20,947 bases of DNA from a virus. Position 1 is the stretch's first letter; each line of letters opens with the position of its first letter. The position numbers and the translations under genes are program-made. The notes beneath the pieces are model-generated. The model worked only from the letters and a program-made list of their open reading frames with translations, made no database searches and was not told the origin of the DNA. The stretch spans positions 1 to 20,947 of the IMG/VR virus record IMGVR_UViG_3300021092_000249; one strand, 5' to 3'. This document shows positions 1 through 8,590 of the stretch, one piece after another.

Positions 1-4
1 ATTC

Positions 5-301
5 TTAGAAATTTCCTGCATCCAAATCAATTCTATCATCTAGGTCTGTATCTAATCTATCTATGAATGTTGAAGCATATCCAACTAATCCAGGTTGTAT
101 AGTTTCAGTTCCAGCAGCATAATTTAAAACTTCATCAGGATTGACCATTTTATATTTTTGTGCAGTTGCATCATAAACTAACACATACTTATCATTTGTT
201 GATGTTGAGTCAAAGTCTAATAAATCTTGAAGTCTAATTGAAGACACGTTTGTAAGTACCTCTATTGAAGATTGAGTGTTTAATTCTACTTCGATAGTCA
301 T
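5..301 (-). CDS. small virion-associated protein, 98 aa, unknown function
   Basis: The 98-residue protein is acidic. A central segment (about residues 38-60) reads VLVYDATAQKYKMVNPDEVL. This resembles the 'xVLVYDxxTxKWxxxxxxEV' segment common in small phage structural or fibre-connector proteins, where it forms a short beta-hairpin. There is no signal peptide or membrane segment. The ATG overlaps the TAA stop of the upstream 108-aa gene by one base (TAATG), so the two are probably translationally coupled and share the late promoter at 647-654. Its place at the end of the fibre cluster suggests an accessory virion or fibre-attachment protein. That role is inference from position and the weak motif; no enzymatic motif is visible. 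Confidence 0.7.
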   Translation of the reverse strand: MTIEVELNTQSSIEVLTNVSSIRLQDLLDFDSTSTNDKYVLVYDATAQKYKMVNPDEVLNYAAGTETIQPGLVGYASTFIDRLDTDLDDRIDLDAGNF

Positions 302-627
302 TAGGATGCAGTTCCTTTTACTATGACAGTTCCTTCAACAACTTTAGTTGTAGTTCCTGATGTTGTAATAATCAAATCATATACATATCTACCTACAGGA
401 ATGGAAGCAGTAGTTATTTTTGTCATTGATAAACTAACAAGTCCTTGAGTTGGAGATGGAGATGTTACAGTAAATGTATGATAAGTTGATGCATCATAAT
501 GTTTTCTCATTTTGGCTGCAAAAGTATATCCAGTTAAATTAATGGGAGCACCATCTTGCTTAACTTTAATTGATGTTGAAAAGGTTACCCCTTTATCTAT
601 TGTTAGATTAACTGCTGGAACAGCCAT
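301..627 (-). CDS. small beta-sandwich virion protein (BppU-N/Ig-like fold suspected), 108 aa
   Basis: The 108-aa protein starts with NLTIDKGVTFSTSIKVKQDG, followed by PINLTGYTFAAKMRK. The pattern 'dltidkGdtf..si.l.d.dG.pidLtGyt..a.ir' is typical of phage Ig-like or BppU N-terminal-like domains that sit on baseplates or fibres. The rest alternates beta-strand-like stretches (LVSLSMT, GRYVYDLIITT, TTKVVEGTVIV), so one small beta-sandwich is expected. An AAAGGA Shine-Dalgarno-like sequence lies about 9 bases before the ATG, and a late-promoter core AATAAATA lies 19 bases upstream of the start. The gene follows the collagen-like fibre gene by 18 bases and overlaps the 98-aa gene by one base. Its partner in the virion is not evident. 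Confidence 0.75.
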   Translation of the reverse strand: MAVPAVNLTIDKGVTFSTSIKVKQDGAPINLTGYTFAAKMRKHYDASTYHTFTVTSPSPTQGLVSLSMTKITTASIPVGRYVYDLIITTSGTTTKVVEGTVIVKGTAS

Positions 628-645
628 TAATTTATTCCTTTATTA

Positions 646-3600
646 TTATTTATTTTTCAAGTCATCAACTTCTTCTTTTAGTTCTTTTATTGCCTCTACA
701 AGTAAAGCAACAAAGTTTTGGTATGCAACTGATTTAGGATCATCACCAAATACTAGTTCAGGAATAATCTTTTCAACTTCTTGAGCAATAAAACCGATAG
801 AATGTTTTCCAGTTTCCTTATAGTCAAATTCAACACCTCTGAGTTGTAAAACTTTATCTAAAGCATTTTGTATTGTTTGAATATTAGTTTTAATACTCTC
901 ATCAGAACTTGCTGTGATTGTACCACCACAAACTAAATTGGTTCCATTAAATGTTAAGTTAGCAGAACCAGCAGCATTATTAGAAGTATCTTTAAAAACA
1001 ACTTGGTTTGCTGATCCAGCAACAGGACCTGTAGCACCTTGAGCACCTTGAGCACCATTAGCACCTTGAGCACCTTGAGCACCTTGAGCACCTTGAGCAC
1101 CATTAGCACCTTGAGCACCTTGAGGTCCTCTTGCACCCTGTGCTCCTTGTGCTCCTTGTGCTCCTTGTGCTCCTTGTGCTCCTTGTGCTCCTTGTGCTCC
1201 TTGTGCTCCTTTTGCTCCTTGAGGTCCACCACCTTGAGCACCTTGAGGTCCAACAAACCCTTGAGGTCCTCTTGCACCTTGAGCACCTTGGGCACCTGGA
1301 ACTGTACTATCATTTCCTGTAGCACCTTGTGCTCCTGTAGGACCTTGAGGTCCAGGAGCACCTTGAGGTCCTATTGTTCCAGTTCCTTGAGGTCCAACAA
1401 ATCCTTGAGGACCTCTTGGACCTTGTGCTCCTTGAGATCCTTGAGGTCCACCACCTTGAGCACCTTGAGCACCTTGAGCACCTTGAGGTCCAATAGCACC
1501 TTGAGCACCTTGTGGTCCTGCAACTGTACTTGCTTCACCTTGTGGTCCAGTAGCACCTTGTGGTCCTTTTGCTCCTTGAGAACCTTGTGCTCCTTGAGCA
1601 CCTTGAGCACCTTGAGCACCTTGAGCACCTTGAGGTCCTGAACCTTGAGCACCTTGAGGACCTCGTGCACCTTGAGGTCCTGTTGCACCTTGAGGTCCTG
1701 TTGCACCTTGATCTCCTTGAGCACCAACAGCACCTTGAGGTCCTTGAGAACCACCAGCACCTTGAGCACCTTGAGCACCTTGAGCACCTTGAGCACCTTG
1801 AGCACCTTGAGGTCCTGTTGCACCCTGAGCACCTTGAGGTCCTGCTGCACCTTGTGGTCCTTGTGGTCCAATAGGACCTACAATTTTTCCAACATCATCC
1901 CAATCAGTTCCATTATATACCCAAAGATTACCAGTATCTTGAGCAATAACGCCATCTCCAATAGATGCTGGATACCAAGGAAATCCAGTATCATTAGCAG
2001 TTAATGTAGTATTTGGCGCAGAAGTAGTTACTGATGTTACAGAACCAACAATATCAATTGAACTTCCTGTTGGACCCTGAGGACCTATTCTTCCTTGTGG
2101 TCCTTGGAATCCTTGAGGTCCTGTTGCACCCTGAGAACCTTGAGGTCCACCACCTTGAGCACCTTGAGCACCCTGTGCTCCTGTAGCACCTTGAGCACCT
2201 TGTGCTCCTTGAGGTCCTTGAGGTCCTGAACCTTGAGCACCTTGAGCACCTTGAGGTCCAATAGCACCTTGAGCACCTTGAGGACCTTGAGGACCAGTAC
2301 CACCTGTGTTACCAGCAGCACCTTGAGCACCTTGAGCACCTTGAGCACCTTGAGCACCAACAGCACCTTGAGGTCCTTGAGAACCACCAGCACCTTGAGC
2401 ACCTTGAGCACCTTGAGCACCTTGAGCACCCTGAGCACCTTGAGCTCCTTGGGCACCTTGAGCTCCCTGTACACCTTGAGGTCCAACAAATCCTTGAGGA
2501 CCCTGAGGACCTCTTTGACCTTGTGCACCTTGAGAACCCTGAGCACCCTGTGCTCCTGTATTACCTTGAGCACCCTGTGCTCCTTGAGCACCCTGTGCTC
2601 CTTGAGCACCCTGTTCTCCTTGAGCACCTTGAGGTCCTGAACCTTGAGCACCTTGAGGTCCAACAAATCCTTGAGGTCCTGGTGCTCCTTGAGCACCTTG
2701 AGCACCTTGAGGACCTTGAGGACCTCGTGCACCTTGATGTCCTTGAGCACCCTGTGATCCTTGTGCTCCTTGAGGACCTGATCCTTGTGCTCCTTGAGGT
2801 CCAACAAATCCTTGAGGACCTGTTGCACCTTGAGATCCTTGAGAACCTTGTGCACCTTGTGCACCTTGAGGTCCTCTTACACCTTGAGGTCCTTGAGCAC
2901 CCTGTGCACCTTGTGGTCCTAAAGGTCCTTGAAAACCTTGTGCACCTGTAACTCCAGGATTTCCTTGAGGTCCTATTCTTCCTTGTGCTCCTTGTGGTCC
3001 AACAAATCCTTGAGGTCCTAGTGCTCCTTGTGCACCCTGAGGACCAACACCTTGAGCACCTTGTGGTCCAATAGCACCTTGTTCTCCTTGAGCACCTTGA
3101 GGTCCAGTAGCTCCTTGTGCTCCTTGAGCACCTTGAGGTCCAATATCTCCTTTTGCACCTTGAGGTCCAATAGCACCTTGAGATCCTTGAGGACCTAAAA
3201 TACCTTGTGGTCCTGCAACTGTACTTGCTGCACCTTGAGGTCCTACTGCCCCCTGTGAACCTTGTGGACCAACAGGTCCTATAATCTTACCTACATTATT
3301 CCAAACAGATCCATCATAAACCCACAAGTTGCCTGTTGCTTGATCAATAACACCATCTCCTGCTACTGCAGATGGAAAGGCAGTATTAAGAATCGTTTGT
3401 GGATTATTAGGTGGATTTACATTAACATCTGGAACAGATCCAATAATAGTAACTGATGTTCCTGCTGCACCTTGTGCACCTTGAGGTCCAACAAATCCTT
3501 GAGGACCACTTACACCTTGGGCACCCTGTGCACCTTGAGGTCCTCTTACACCTTGAGCACCTTCAACACCTTGAGCACCTTCAGCACCTTGAGCACCTTC

Positions 3601-4404
3601 AGCACCTTGAGCACCTTCAGCACCTTGAGCACCTTGAGGTCCTTGAGCACCTTGTGCTCCTTGAGGTCCTTGAGGTCCTTGAGCACCTTGTGCACCTTGA
3701 GGTCCAATAGCACCTTGTGCACCTTGAGGTCCAATAGCACCTTGTGCACCTGTAAGACCAGCAGGATCTTTCCAAGTAAATCCCAATCCAGGTCCTAAAG
3801 ATGCTAATACTTGTTCATATGATCCTGATAAACCATCTTTATTAATAATGTCGCCAGTTAATCTAACCCCAGCAACATTAATGTCTATTGGATAATTTGG
3901 TTGAGTATTTGCAATACCAATATTTCCAGATCCTGGTAAATATACCAGTTGATTTGGAGCAACATCTAACTTATTTAACGTTCCTCCAGATCTTTGGCTT
4001 GTAAAACCAATATATCTTATTTCATTATCTGTTGGTTCTTCTACAGGAATATCTAAAACTGTGATAGTTGCAATACCAATTCCTGGTGCAACATAGCCAG
4101 TTGCTACTATTCTACTCCCTACAAAATTTAATTTAGTTATAGAACCTGCAGTACCAACTAAAGTTCCTTCGTCAAAAACAGTTATACCTAATTCTAAAAC
4201 TCCAGGAGGAATTGGTGTCCAATATCTCTTTGCATCACCACCAATTCCAATGAGCATGTACTGCTCTCCAATTGGAATTGAAGGTTCATTTAATGGATCT
4301 CCTAAATTAGGCTCAGCCTGATTTAACCCCAGGAATTGATACCTATCTGAAGTTAATCTTGATAATGGAGTATTAGTAACTCTTCTACTTAGGTATCTTG
4401 CCAT
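646..4404 (-). CDS. collagen-like tail fibre with C-terminal peptidase S74 chaperone domain, 1252 aa
   Basis: This is a probable trimeric receptor-binding or side fibre. Residues 1-215 are a non-repetitive beta-rich head. Residues about 216-315, 375-777 and 846-1125 are Gly-X-Y triplets dominated by GAQ and GPQ (QGAQGPQG), which should form a collagen-like triple helix. Two homologous inserts of about 60-70 residues break the helix (residues about 315-374 and 777-845). Both carry GDGVIxQxTGNLWVY and end VGKIxGPxGPQG. A linker follows, then an S74 intramolecular chaperone (about 1166-1252) with SDESIK, giving the Ser1167/Lys1172 dyad spaced as in endosialidase autoproteases, then [14 protein letters not shown] and a C-terminal coiled coil. 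Family knowledge says this domain drives trimerisation and is then cleaved off. The gene has its own late-promoter core and the 18-nt shared leader. Host receptor unknown. Confidence 0.9.
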   Translation of the reverse strand: MARYLSRRVTNTPLSRLTSDRYQFLGLNQAEPNLGDPLNEPSIPIGEQYMLIGIGGDAKRYWTPIPPGVLELGITVFDEGTLVGTAGSITKLNFVGSRIVATGYVAPGIGIATITVLDIPVEEPTDNEIRYIGFTSQRSGGTLNKLDVAPNQLVYLPGSGNIGIANTQPNYPIDINVAGVRLTGDIINKDGLSGSYEQVLASLGPGLGFTWKDPAGLTGAQGAIGPQGAQGAIGPQGAQGAQGPQGPQGAQGAQGPQGAQGAEGAQGAEGAQGAEGAQGVEGAQGVRGPQGAQGAQGVSGPQGFVGPQGAQGAAGTSVTIIGSVPDVNVNPPNNPQTILNTAFPSAVAGDGVIDQATGNLWVYDGSVWNNVGKIIGPVGPQGSQGAVGPQGAASTVAGPQGILGPQGSQGAIGPQGAKGDIGPQGAQGAQGATGPQGAQGEQGAIGPQGAQGVGPQGAQGALGPQGFVGPQGAQGRIGPQGNPGVTGAQGFQGPLGPQGAQGAQGPQGVRGPQGAQGAQGSQGSQGATGPQGFVGPQGAQGSGPQGAQGSQGAQGHQGARGPQGPQGAQGAQGAPGPQGFVGPQGAQGSGPQGAQGEQGAQGAQGAQGAQGAQGNTGAQGAQGSQGAQGQRGPQGPQGFVGPQGVQGAQGAQGAQGAQGAQGAQGAQGAQGAGGSQGPQGAVGAQGAQGAQGAQGAAGNTGGTGPQGPQGAQGAIGPQGAQGAQGSGPQGPQGAQGAQGATGAQGAQGAQGGGPQGSQGATGPQGFQGPQGRIGPQGPTGSSIDIVGSVTSVTTSAPNTTLTANDTGFPWYPASIGDGVIAQDTGNLWVYNGTDWDDVGKIVGPIGPQGPQGAAGPQGAQGATGPQGAQGAQGAQGAQGAQGAGGSQGPQGAVGAQGDQGATGPQGATGPQGARGPQGAQGSGPQGAQGAQGAQGAQGAQGSQGAKGPQGATGPQGEASTVAGPQGAQGAIGPQGAQGAQGAQGGGPQGSQGAQGPRGPQGFVGPQGTGTIGPQGAPGPQGPTGAQGATGNDSTVPGAQGAQGARGPQGFVGPQGAQGGGPQGAKGAQGAQGAQGAQGAQGAQGAQGAQGARGPQGAQGANGAQGAQGAQGAQGANGAQGAQGATGPVAGSANQVVFKDTSNNAAGSANLTFNGTNLVCGGTITASSDESIKTNIQTIQNALDKVLQLRGVEFDYKETGKHSIGFIAQEVEKIIPELVFGDDPKSVAYQNFVALLVEAIKELKEEVDDLKNK
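647..654 (-). promoter_or_regulatory. putative T4-type late promoter (AATAAATA)
   Basis: On the minus strand AATAAATA matches the T4 late consensus TATAAATA at 7 of 8 bases. It overlaps the last codons of the collagen-fibre gene and lies 19 bases before the ATG of the 108-aa gene, leaving room for a short leader with the AAAGGA ribosome site. The assignment rests on the motif and on the same core recurring before other genes in the window. Confidence 0.5.
1141..1221 (-). repeat. near-perfect 9-bp microsatellite within the collagen gene
   Basis: The plus strand carries seven perfect TGCTCCTTG units (1141-1203), then TGCTCCTTT, then TGCTCCTTG. On the coding strand this gives CAAGGAGCA units encoding a (Gly-Ala-Gln)n run with one Lys where the unit differs. 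Neighbouring collagen repeats use other codons for the same residues, so this patch looks like a recent slippage expansion. Confidence 0.9.
1715..1797 (-). repeat. 83-bp direct repeat, copy 1
   Basis: This is identical base for base to 2348-2430, 633 bp away. It encodes the distinctive collagen stretch containing [16 protein letters not shown]. The identity includes codon choice, so it indicates a recent internal duplication or gene conversion. Confidence 0.85.
2348..2430 (-). repeat. 83-bp direct repeat, copy 2
   Basis: Second copy of the 1715-1797 repeat in the same gene and orientation. The match ends at 2431 (C here, T at 1798). At its left end the preceding base also differs (A here, T in copy 1). 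Confidence 0.85.
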
Positions 4405-4408
4405 AATT

Positions 4409-4426
4409 GGGTTCCACTATCCCCCT
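4409..4426 (-). promoter_or_regulatory. shared 18-nt leader element of the collagen-fibre gene
   Basis: AGGGGGATAGTGGAACCC on the minus strand is identical to 8567-8550. It starts 9 bases after the ATAAATA core and ends 4 bases before the ATG, so it should lie near the 5' end of the mRNA. It has no strong hairpin (GGG/CCC only), and its G-run is further from the start than a normal Shine-Dalgarno. Function unknown. Confidence 0.7.
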
Positions 4427-4435
4427 TAATAAGTA

Positions 4436-4443
4436 TATTTATT
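4436..4443 (-). promoter_or_regulatory. putative T4-type late promoter (AATAAATA)
   Basis: The minus-strand AATAAATA overlaps the TAA stop of the 127-aa gene and lies 31 bases upstream of the collagen-fibre ATG. It has the same order, core then 18-nt leader then ATG, as the region before the 1237-aa gene, which supports a real promoter. Confidence 0.6.
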
Positions 4444-4825
4444 ATTGATTAAGTGTCTCTAAAACAGAAACAGTATATTTCATATGATTTGGATCGGTTG
4501 ATGAAATACCTGATATTTTTATTCTGTCTGTTTTAGTAGCTGTTTTTTCCAAAACTAATTTTCCATCTAATAAAACCAATGCATCATTTGGTGGAACTTG
4601 AACATTATAAATCAATTCTGTAGTAGTTGTAGTAATACCACCATTAGATGCTCTAACATCTCTTTCATGATAAAAACTTACAGTCCCAATTCCTGTGCCA
4701 GTATTGGCAACTTGTGCATAAAGAACTACAGTTGTATATCCAGTTCTGGTAGTATAAATTCCAGAATTTGATGCTGGTATAATTCCAGTGAAGGTTTTGT
4801 ATTGGTTTAATGGTAATTGAGCCAT
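4442..4825 (-). CDS. small beta-rich virion protein, 127 aa
   Basis: The 127-residue protein begins MAQLPLNQYKTFTGIIPASN, continues with GIYTTRTGYTTVVLYAQVAN and ELIYNVQVPPNDALVLLDGK, and ends KYTVSVLETL. This layout (short N-terminus, 'GIYTxxxGYTxVVLxAQVxN', 'vPxxDAxxLLxGKLVLE', C-terminal 'SVLETL') looks like a small single beta-sandwich protein often found next to fibre genes in T4-like marine phages. The function is not known to me. It starts 9 bases after the stop of the 1237-aa gene with no convincing Shine-Dalgarno (TAACAATCAATC before ATG), so it is probably translated by coupling and co-transcribed with that gene. Likely a small fibre or neck decoration; that role is inference. Confidence 0.75.
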   Translation of the reverse strand: MAQLPLNQYKTFTGIIPASNSGIYTTRTGYTTVVLYAQVANTGTGIGTVSFYHERDVRASNGGITTTTTELIYNVQVPPNDALVLLDGKLVLEKTATKTDRIKISGISSTDPNHMKYTVSVLETLNQ

Positions 4826-4834
4826 GATTGATTG

Positions 4835-7800
4835 TTATTGAAGAGCAAGAATTAAAGGTGTAACCTCTGCTTGTAAGCTTTTACTAAATGCTTGTCCACT
4901 AATGGTTCCAGTATTTTGATTAATAGTAATTCCTTCGCTAATTCTAAAGTTTCCTCCCTGATCAGTGCTTGTAAATGGAACTTTACCTCCATTTGTAGCA
5001 ACTATCTGATTATCAAGAACTGGAACTGCACCCTTTGATGGAATAGCATTAGTTATTGTAACTCCTGTTCCTATATATTCAAAAGTAATAGAACTTGCAA
5101 TAATCTTACTGGATTGGAAGAAATAAACAGTTGTTCCAACACTTACTGGATAAGTAATGAACTCATCAAAAGTAACTGTTGTAGTCCCACCAGCAGAAAC
5201 TTGTGTTGCAGCAGTTGGATTAAAGAATAACTTTTCCATTACAGCAGTTGCTGTTGCAGTTGTTCCAACTCCAGGCCCAATAACTGGAGGAGGAGCTATA
5301 GTTACAGTAGGTGGAGTTTCTGTATATCCAGTACCAGAAACAAGCAAACTTACACTTCCTATAGTTCCATCAGAATTAATATCTGTTTCAAAAACTGCTG
5401 CTTCTCCTGGGATGAACAAATCTGGATCAGAAGGAAGTTGAATTGTAACTTCTACAGGAATGTTTGGATCATAACCAAATCCAGGATTACTAATTTCAAT
5501 TCTGTTAATGAAGTAATATTGAGTTCCTATGACTGCAATCTGACCATCATAAGGTCTTTGTCCTTCTGGAAGAATTAGTGCAGGAACTTCTCCTGTTCCC
5601 AATCCAACAATACTTGTTATAATTCCTGCTCTATTAGTAATGACTGGTTGAACAAGTGCTGAATAGGTTTTAGATGCATTCTTTGTCTGTGCTACCGAAC
5701 CAATACCAGTTTGATAACTTTCGAGAAGATTTAAATTTTGTGCAACATATGTTGCAATTCCAGCAATATAATTAATTATTGCCACCTCTCCATCTTTTAC
5801 ATATCCAGCAGTAAATCCTGTTGGTGGTGGAGATGTTTCATTAAGATAAGTCAGAGAACCATCTGCAGAATCTCTATATGCTAATCCAGCATTTATTGAG
5901 TTTTCATTACCAAGAGTAAGAATATCAGAACAAATAGATTCTACAATAATTTGACCATCTCTGATGCACTTTGAACGTCCTACTACAGAACCACCATAAT
6001 CAAAAGATGGACCATATGCACCATAAGGACCATCAGTGCTAGTCAAGAATCCTACAGCTTCAGTAGCAATAAACTTCTTATTAACTCTAAGTAAATCAAC
6101 AGTATCTTTGAATTCTTGAGAAGCACCAACACCAACATTAATTGTTAATGTAGATACATTTTCTTCTGTTGGTTCAGTTGTGACAGTTCCAGTATATTGA
6201 AGTGGGGTTGCACCATTAGAAACAAGTCCAAAATTACCAAAAGAAGAGTTAGAGTTGTTGAGGTCACAAACGCTACCAGTATCACAGAAAACTCCAATAT
6301 CACAGCAAATAGTAAAGAGTGAAACTAACTGAGCATATCCAAAGTTTGTAATAGAAACACCAATACCACCTTGATTGTATTGAGTGTAGGCATCCAGAAC
6401 CATGGATTTAAATCCACCAGCTCTGCTGCCATCAACTCTCATTCCAATACTATCAGGAACAAAGTTTGTACAGTTCTGAACGTAAGGTGATTGCCAATCT
6501 TCTTCTGTGCCATTAGCATATCCATTCCCTTTAGTAGGGAATGAGACCATTGCATTAGGATTAGTTGGACCTACAAAAGATTGTTGTGAAACATAGCAAC
6601 CTTTTCTTACATGATACAAATCAGTTTTATCTTTTGTGGTTACAAGTGTTCTTCTTAAATCTTCTCCAACAACTGCAACTCTTTCTGGAACTTGAATAGG
6701 ACCATCTTCTACATACAGTCCAGCATATACTCTGACAGTATCTCCAGGTTCTGCTATTGAACATGCTTTTTTAATGGTTAAGAATGCATCTCCAGGACCT
6801 GTTCCACCATTAGAATCACTACCAAGTTTATTAACAAACCACTCATTTCCAATTCTTGCTCCTGGTGGTTGCCAAGTTAATTTACCAGCAGGATAATTAA
6901 TGTTTGGTGCTGCTTCTGGACCACTATCGATAATAGTAGTAACAATTCCTGTGCAAGTATAAATTGCAGAAACTACATTCGCACATCCATTTGGATTGAC
7001 ATTTGAATCTCCATCAGCAATAATTTCAATATCAATAAGTTGAGTGACACTTGAACCTACTGCTTGATATGAACCTGGAACTGGGGCATTATTGATTACA
7101 TATCTTGCTAAAGTAGCAATACTGGAAATTCCAACAATAGTTGCTAATTTTACATAACCCTCAGAAAATCCTGATGGAAGTGGTGAACTATCATCCAGGT
7201 GTTGTAATACAACTCCATTATAGTAAGATAAACCTGCTCCTACTGTTTGTGAGTTTCCACCTCTAGAAATATCAAATGCAATAGCATCAATAATCAGTCC
7301 AATATCACGCTTACACTTAGTTGGTCCAGTAGTTATGCCTGCAGAACCATAATCAAAATTAGGACCATCAGCACCAAATGGACCAGAAGTAGAAGTAATA
7401 AATCCTACAATTTCATTTGCTATAAATTGCTTATTTCTGGTCAGAAGATTAGCAGCATCAATAAATCTTTCAGAAACTCCAAGTGCCTGAGATCCAAGAA
7501 CTGAATAGGCATATCCTACATTATTATTAGCATCTAAGACCTCACCTCTTATTCTTACATCACCAGCAACATCTAAGGTTCTTGTTGGTGATGTTGTATT
7601 AATTCCAACAATAGGTTGAATAGTCTTTAAAAGTTGATTTTCATTAGAAGTTACTGAAGTAACTCCAAGATTTTTAAATGTTGCAAGAGTTCCACCAATA
7701 CCAACATTAAGTAATGCTGTTGTGGTTATTCCTGTTACAAAAAGATCTTTAATTGTTGAAATGCCAACAATCTCATTCTCAATAATAGCAAGGTCAACTG

Positions 7801-8548
7801 TAGATATTCCTACTCTTTCATTAGTAATAGAAGCAATTCCTATAGTGGAGATGCCAACAATCTCATTCTCAATAATAGCAAGGTCAACTGTAGATATTCC
7901 TACTCTTTCATTAGTAATAGAAGCAATTCCTATAGTGGAGATGCCAACAATCTCATTCTCAATAATAGCAAGGTCAACTGTAGATATTCCTACTCTTTCA
8001 TTAGAAATAGAAGCAATCCCTATGGTTGCAATACCAGTATAGGATTGAGTAATTGTGGCAAAACCAGTAACTCTTAAATCACCTATAATATCAACATCAT
8101 ATGCTGGAGATAAAGTATTGATACCTAATCTACCAGTGCTTGTTATTGCTACATTTCTTTTATTTGACCTTGCTACAAATTGAAAATCTTCTTGAGGACT
8201 AAGTGTGTTTATGCCAACAGAACCAATACCAGTTACAACAACTGGAGAACCATATTTTGAATTGACTTGGAACGCTTGTTCTGGACGTGTTGTTCCTACG
8301 CCAACACTATCAGAAAATATACCTGTCCCTCTTACATCTAACCTTTCTAATGGACTTATTGTACCAACTCCAACCCTATTATCTGCAAGAACATTTGTCT
8401 CTGCTCTTATTGTTCCAGCAACATCTAATGGGTATTGTGCTGTGGTCTTACCAATAGATACTTCTCCATCTGCAACACTTGCATAAAGAGTATCTGTCCC
8501 TACACTTAAGCCAGTTTTGACTTTAAAAAAGATATCTTGTGAAGGCAT
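4835..8548 (-). CDS. giant tail-fibre/virion protein with GIGT repeats, 30-aa tandem repeats and beta-helix, 1237 aa
   Basis: This is a multi-domain virion protein. Residues about 25-150 hold repeats of the form VGIGTxxPxxxLDVxG, a shaft motif known from phage fibres. Residues about 174-263 are three 30-aa tandem repeats (AIIENEIVGIST, then GIASITNERVGISTVDL). Two homologous modules of about 180 residues (about 363-549 and 815-986) share N-K-x-FIAxExVGFxTST, GPxFDYG, CxRD and SGF/TGF-x-x-GYVK. Between them, about 560-786 is a pectin-lyase-like beta-helix beginning NEWFVNKLGSDSNGGTGPGDA, with GDTVRVYAGLYVEDG and NNSNSSFGNFG. Near 1020-1090 are PGxGY-type repeats. No catalytic triad is evident. 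A late-promoter core and the 18-nt leader precede the ATG. It probably encodes a long fibre or baseplate-attached adhesin, but its place in the virion is uncertain. Confidence 0.85.
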   Translation of the reverse strand: MPSQDIFFKVKTGLSVGTDTLYASVADGEVSIGKTTAQYPLDVAGTIRAETNVLADNRVGVGTISPLERLDVRGTGIFSDSVGVGTTRPEQAFQVNSKYGSPVVVTGIGSVGINTLSPQEDFQFVARSNKRNVAITSTGRLGINTLSPAYDVDIIGDLRVTGFATITQSYTGIATIGIASISNERVGISTVDLAIIENEIVGISTIGIASITNERVGISTVDLAIIENEIVGISTIGIASITNERVGISTVDLAIIENEIVGISTIKDLFVTGITTTALLNVGIGGTLATFKNLGVTSVTSNENQLLKTIQPIVGINTTSPTRTLDVAGDVRIRGEVLDANNNVGYAYSVLGSQALGVSERFIDAANLLTRNKQFIANEIVGFITSTSGPFGADGPNFDYGSAGITTGPTKCKRDIGLIIDAIAFDISRGGNSQTVGAGLSYYNGVVLQHLDDSSPLPSGFSEGYVKLATIVGISSIATLARYVINNAPVPGSYQAVGSSVTQLIDIEIIADGDSNVNPNGCANVVSAIYTCTGIVTTIIDSGPEAAPNINYPAGKLTWQPPGARIGNEWFVNKLGSDSNGGTGPGDAFLTIKKACSIAEPGDTVRVYAGLYVEDGPIQVPERVAVVGEDLRRTLVTTKDKTDLYHVRKGCYVSQQSFVGPTNPNAMVSFPTKGNGYANGTEEDWQSPYVQNCTNFVPDSIGMRVDGSRAGGFKSMVLDAYTQYNQGGIGVSITNFGYAQLVSLFTICCDIGVFCDTGSVCDLNNSNSSFGNFGLVSNGATPLQYTGTVTTEPTEENVSTLTINVGVGASQEFKDTVDLLRVNKKFIATEAVGFLTSTDGPYGAYGPSFDYGGSVVGRSKCIRDGQIIVESICSDILTLGNENSINAGLAYRDSADGSLTYLNETSPPPTGFTAGYVKDGEVAIINYIAGIATYVAQNLNLLESYQTGIGSVAQTKNASKTYSALVQPVITNRAGIITSIVGLGTGEVPALILPEGQRPYDGQIAVIGTQYYFINRIEISNPGFGYDPNIPVEVTIQLPSDPDLFIPGEAAVFETDINSDGTIGSVSLLVSGTGYTETPPTVTIAPPPVIGPGVGTTATATAVMEKLFFNPTAATQVSAGGTTTVTFDEFITYPVSVGTTVYFFQSSKIIASSITFEYIGTGVTITNAIPSKGAVPVLDNQIVATNGGKVPFTSTDQGGNFRISEGITINQNTGTISGQAFSKSLQAEVTPLILALQ
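7761..8030 (-). repeat. three tandem 90-bp repeats in the 1237-aa gene
   Basis: Units are 7761-7850, 7851-7940 and 7941-8030. The first two are identical across all 90 bases. The third differs only at a few bases near its right end (ttagaaatag, then ccctatggttgca). Each unit encodes 30 residues of predicted shaft with AIIENEIVGIST and NERVGISTVDL, keeping the frame. Confidence 0.95.
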
Positions 8549-8549
8549 C

Positions 8550-8567
8550 GGGTTCCACTATCCCCCT
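8550..8567 (-). promoter_or_regulatory. shared 18-nt leader element of the 1237-aa gene
   Basis: Identical to the element at 4426-4409 (AGGGGGATAGTGGAACCC). It lies 11 bases after the late-promoter core and ends one base before the ATG. The flanking bases are not conserved between the two leaders, so the element itself appears to be selected or recently copied. Confidence 0.7.
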
Positions 8568-8578
8568 GTTTATAAGAT

Positions 8579-8586
8579 TATTTATG
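8579..8586 (-). promoter_or_regulatory. putative T4-type late promoter (CATAAATA)
   Basis: The minus-strand CATAAATA matches TATAAATA at 7 of 8 bases. It sits in the 42-base gap between the 1761-aa stop and the 1237-aa start, 30 bases before the ATG. It is the only candidate signal in the gap besides the 18-nt element. Confidence 0.6.
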
Positions 8587-8590
8587 AAGA

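Larger units (their letters stand above)
1029..3757 (-). repeat. collagen-coding tandem 9-bp-based repeat tract
   Basis: Almost the whole stretch consists of 9-bp or 18-bp variants of GGTGCTCAA, GGTCCTCAA and GGAGCACAA coding for Gly-Ala-Gln and Gly-Pro-Gln. It is interrupted near 3285-3462 and 1870-2075 by the two globular inserts. The base bias keeps other frames and the opposite strand open, which produces several spurious reading frames there. Confidence 0.9.

Noticed and set aside
1039-1641. Long plus-strand ORFs of Ser-Thr-Leu repeats across the collagen gene, and similar ORFs at 1560-2004, 2233-2951 and 3456-3798
   Set aside because: They are mirror frames of the 9-bp collagen repeats, whose base bias removes stop codons. 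Their products are monotonous, and no ribosome site or promoter goes with them.
1371-2864. Minus-strand ORFs rich in LKVLKVL (954-1361, 1371-1871, 2085-2864, 3546-3749)
   Set aside because: Shifted-frame readings of the same repeats inside the 1252-aa gene, which has a complete domain structure in its own frame.
1029-3757. Possible CRISPR array or non-coding satellite from the dense short repeats
   Set aside because: Units are multiples of 9 bp without unique spacers, encode Gly-X-Y collagen triplets in an open frame, and no cas genes are present.
7722-8042. Plus-strand ORF of 106 aa across the 90-bp repeats
   Set aside because: Antisense shadow made long by the tandem duplication; it simply mirrors the shaft repeat.
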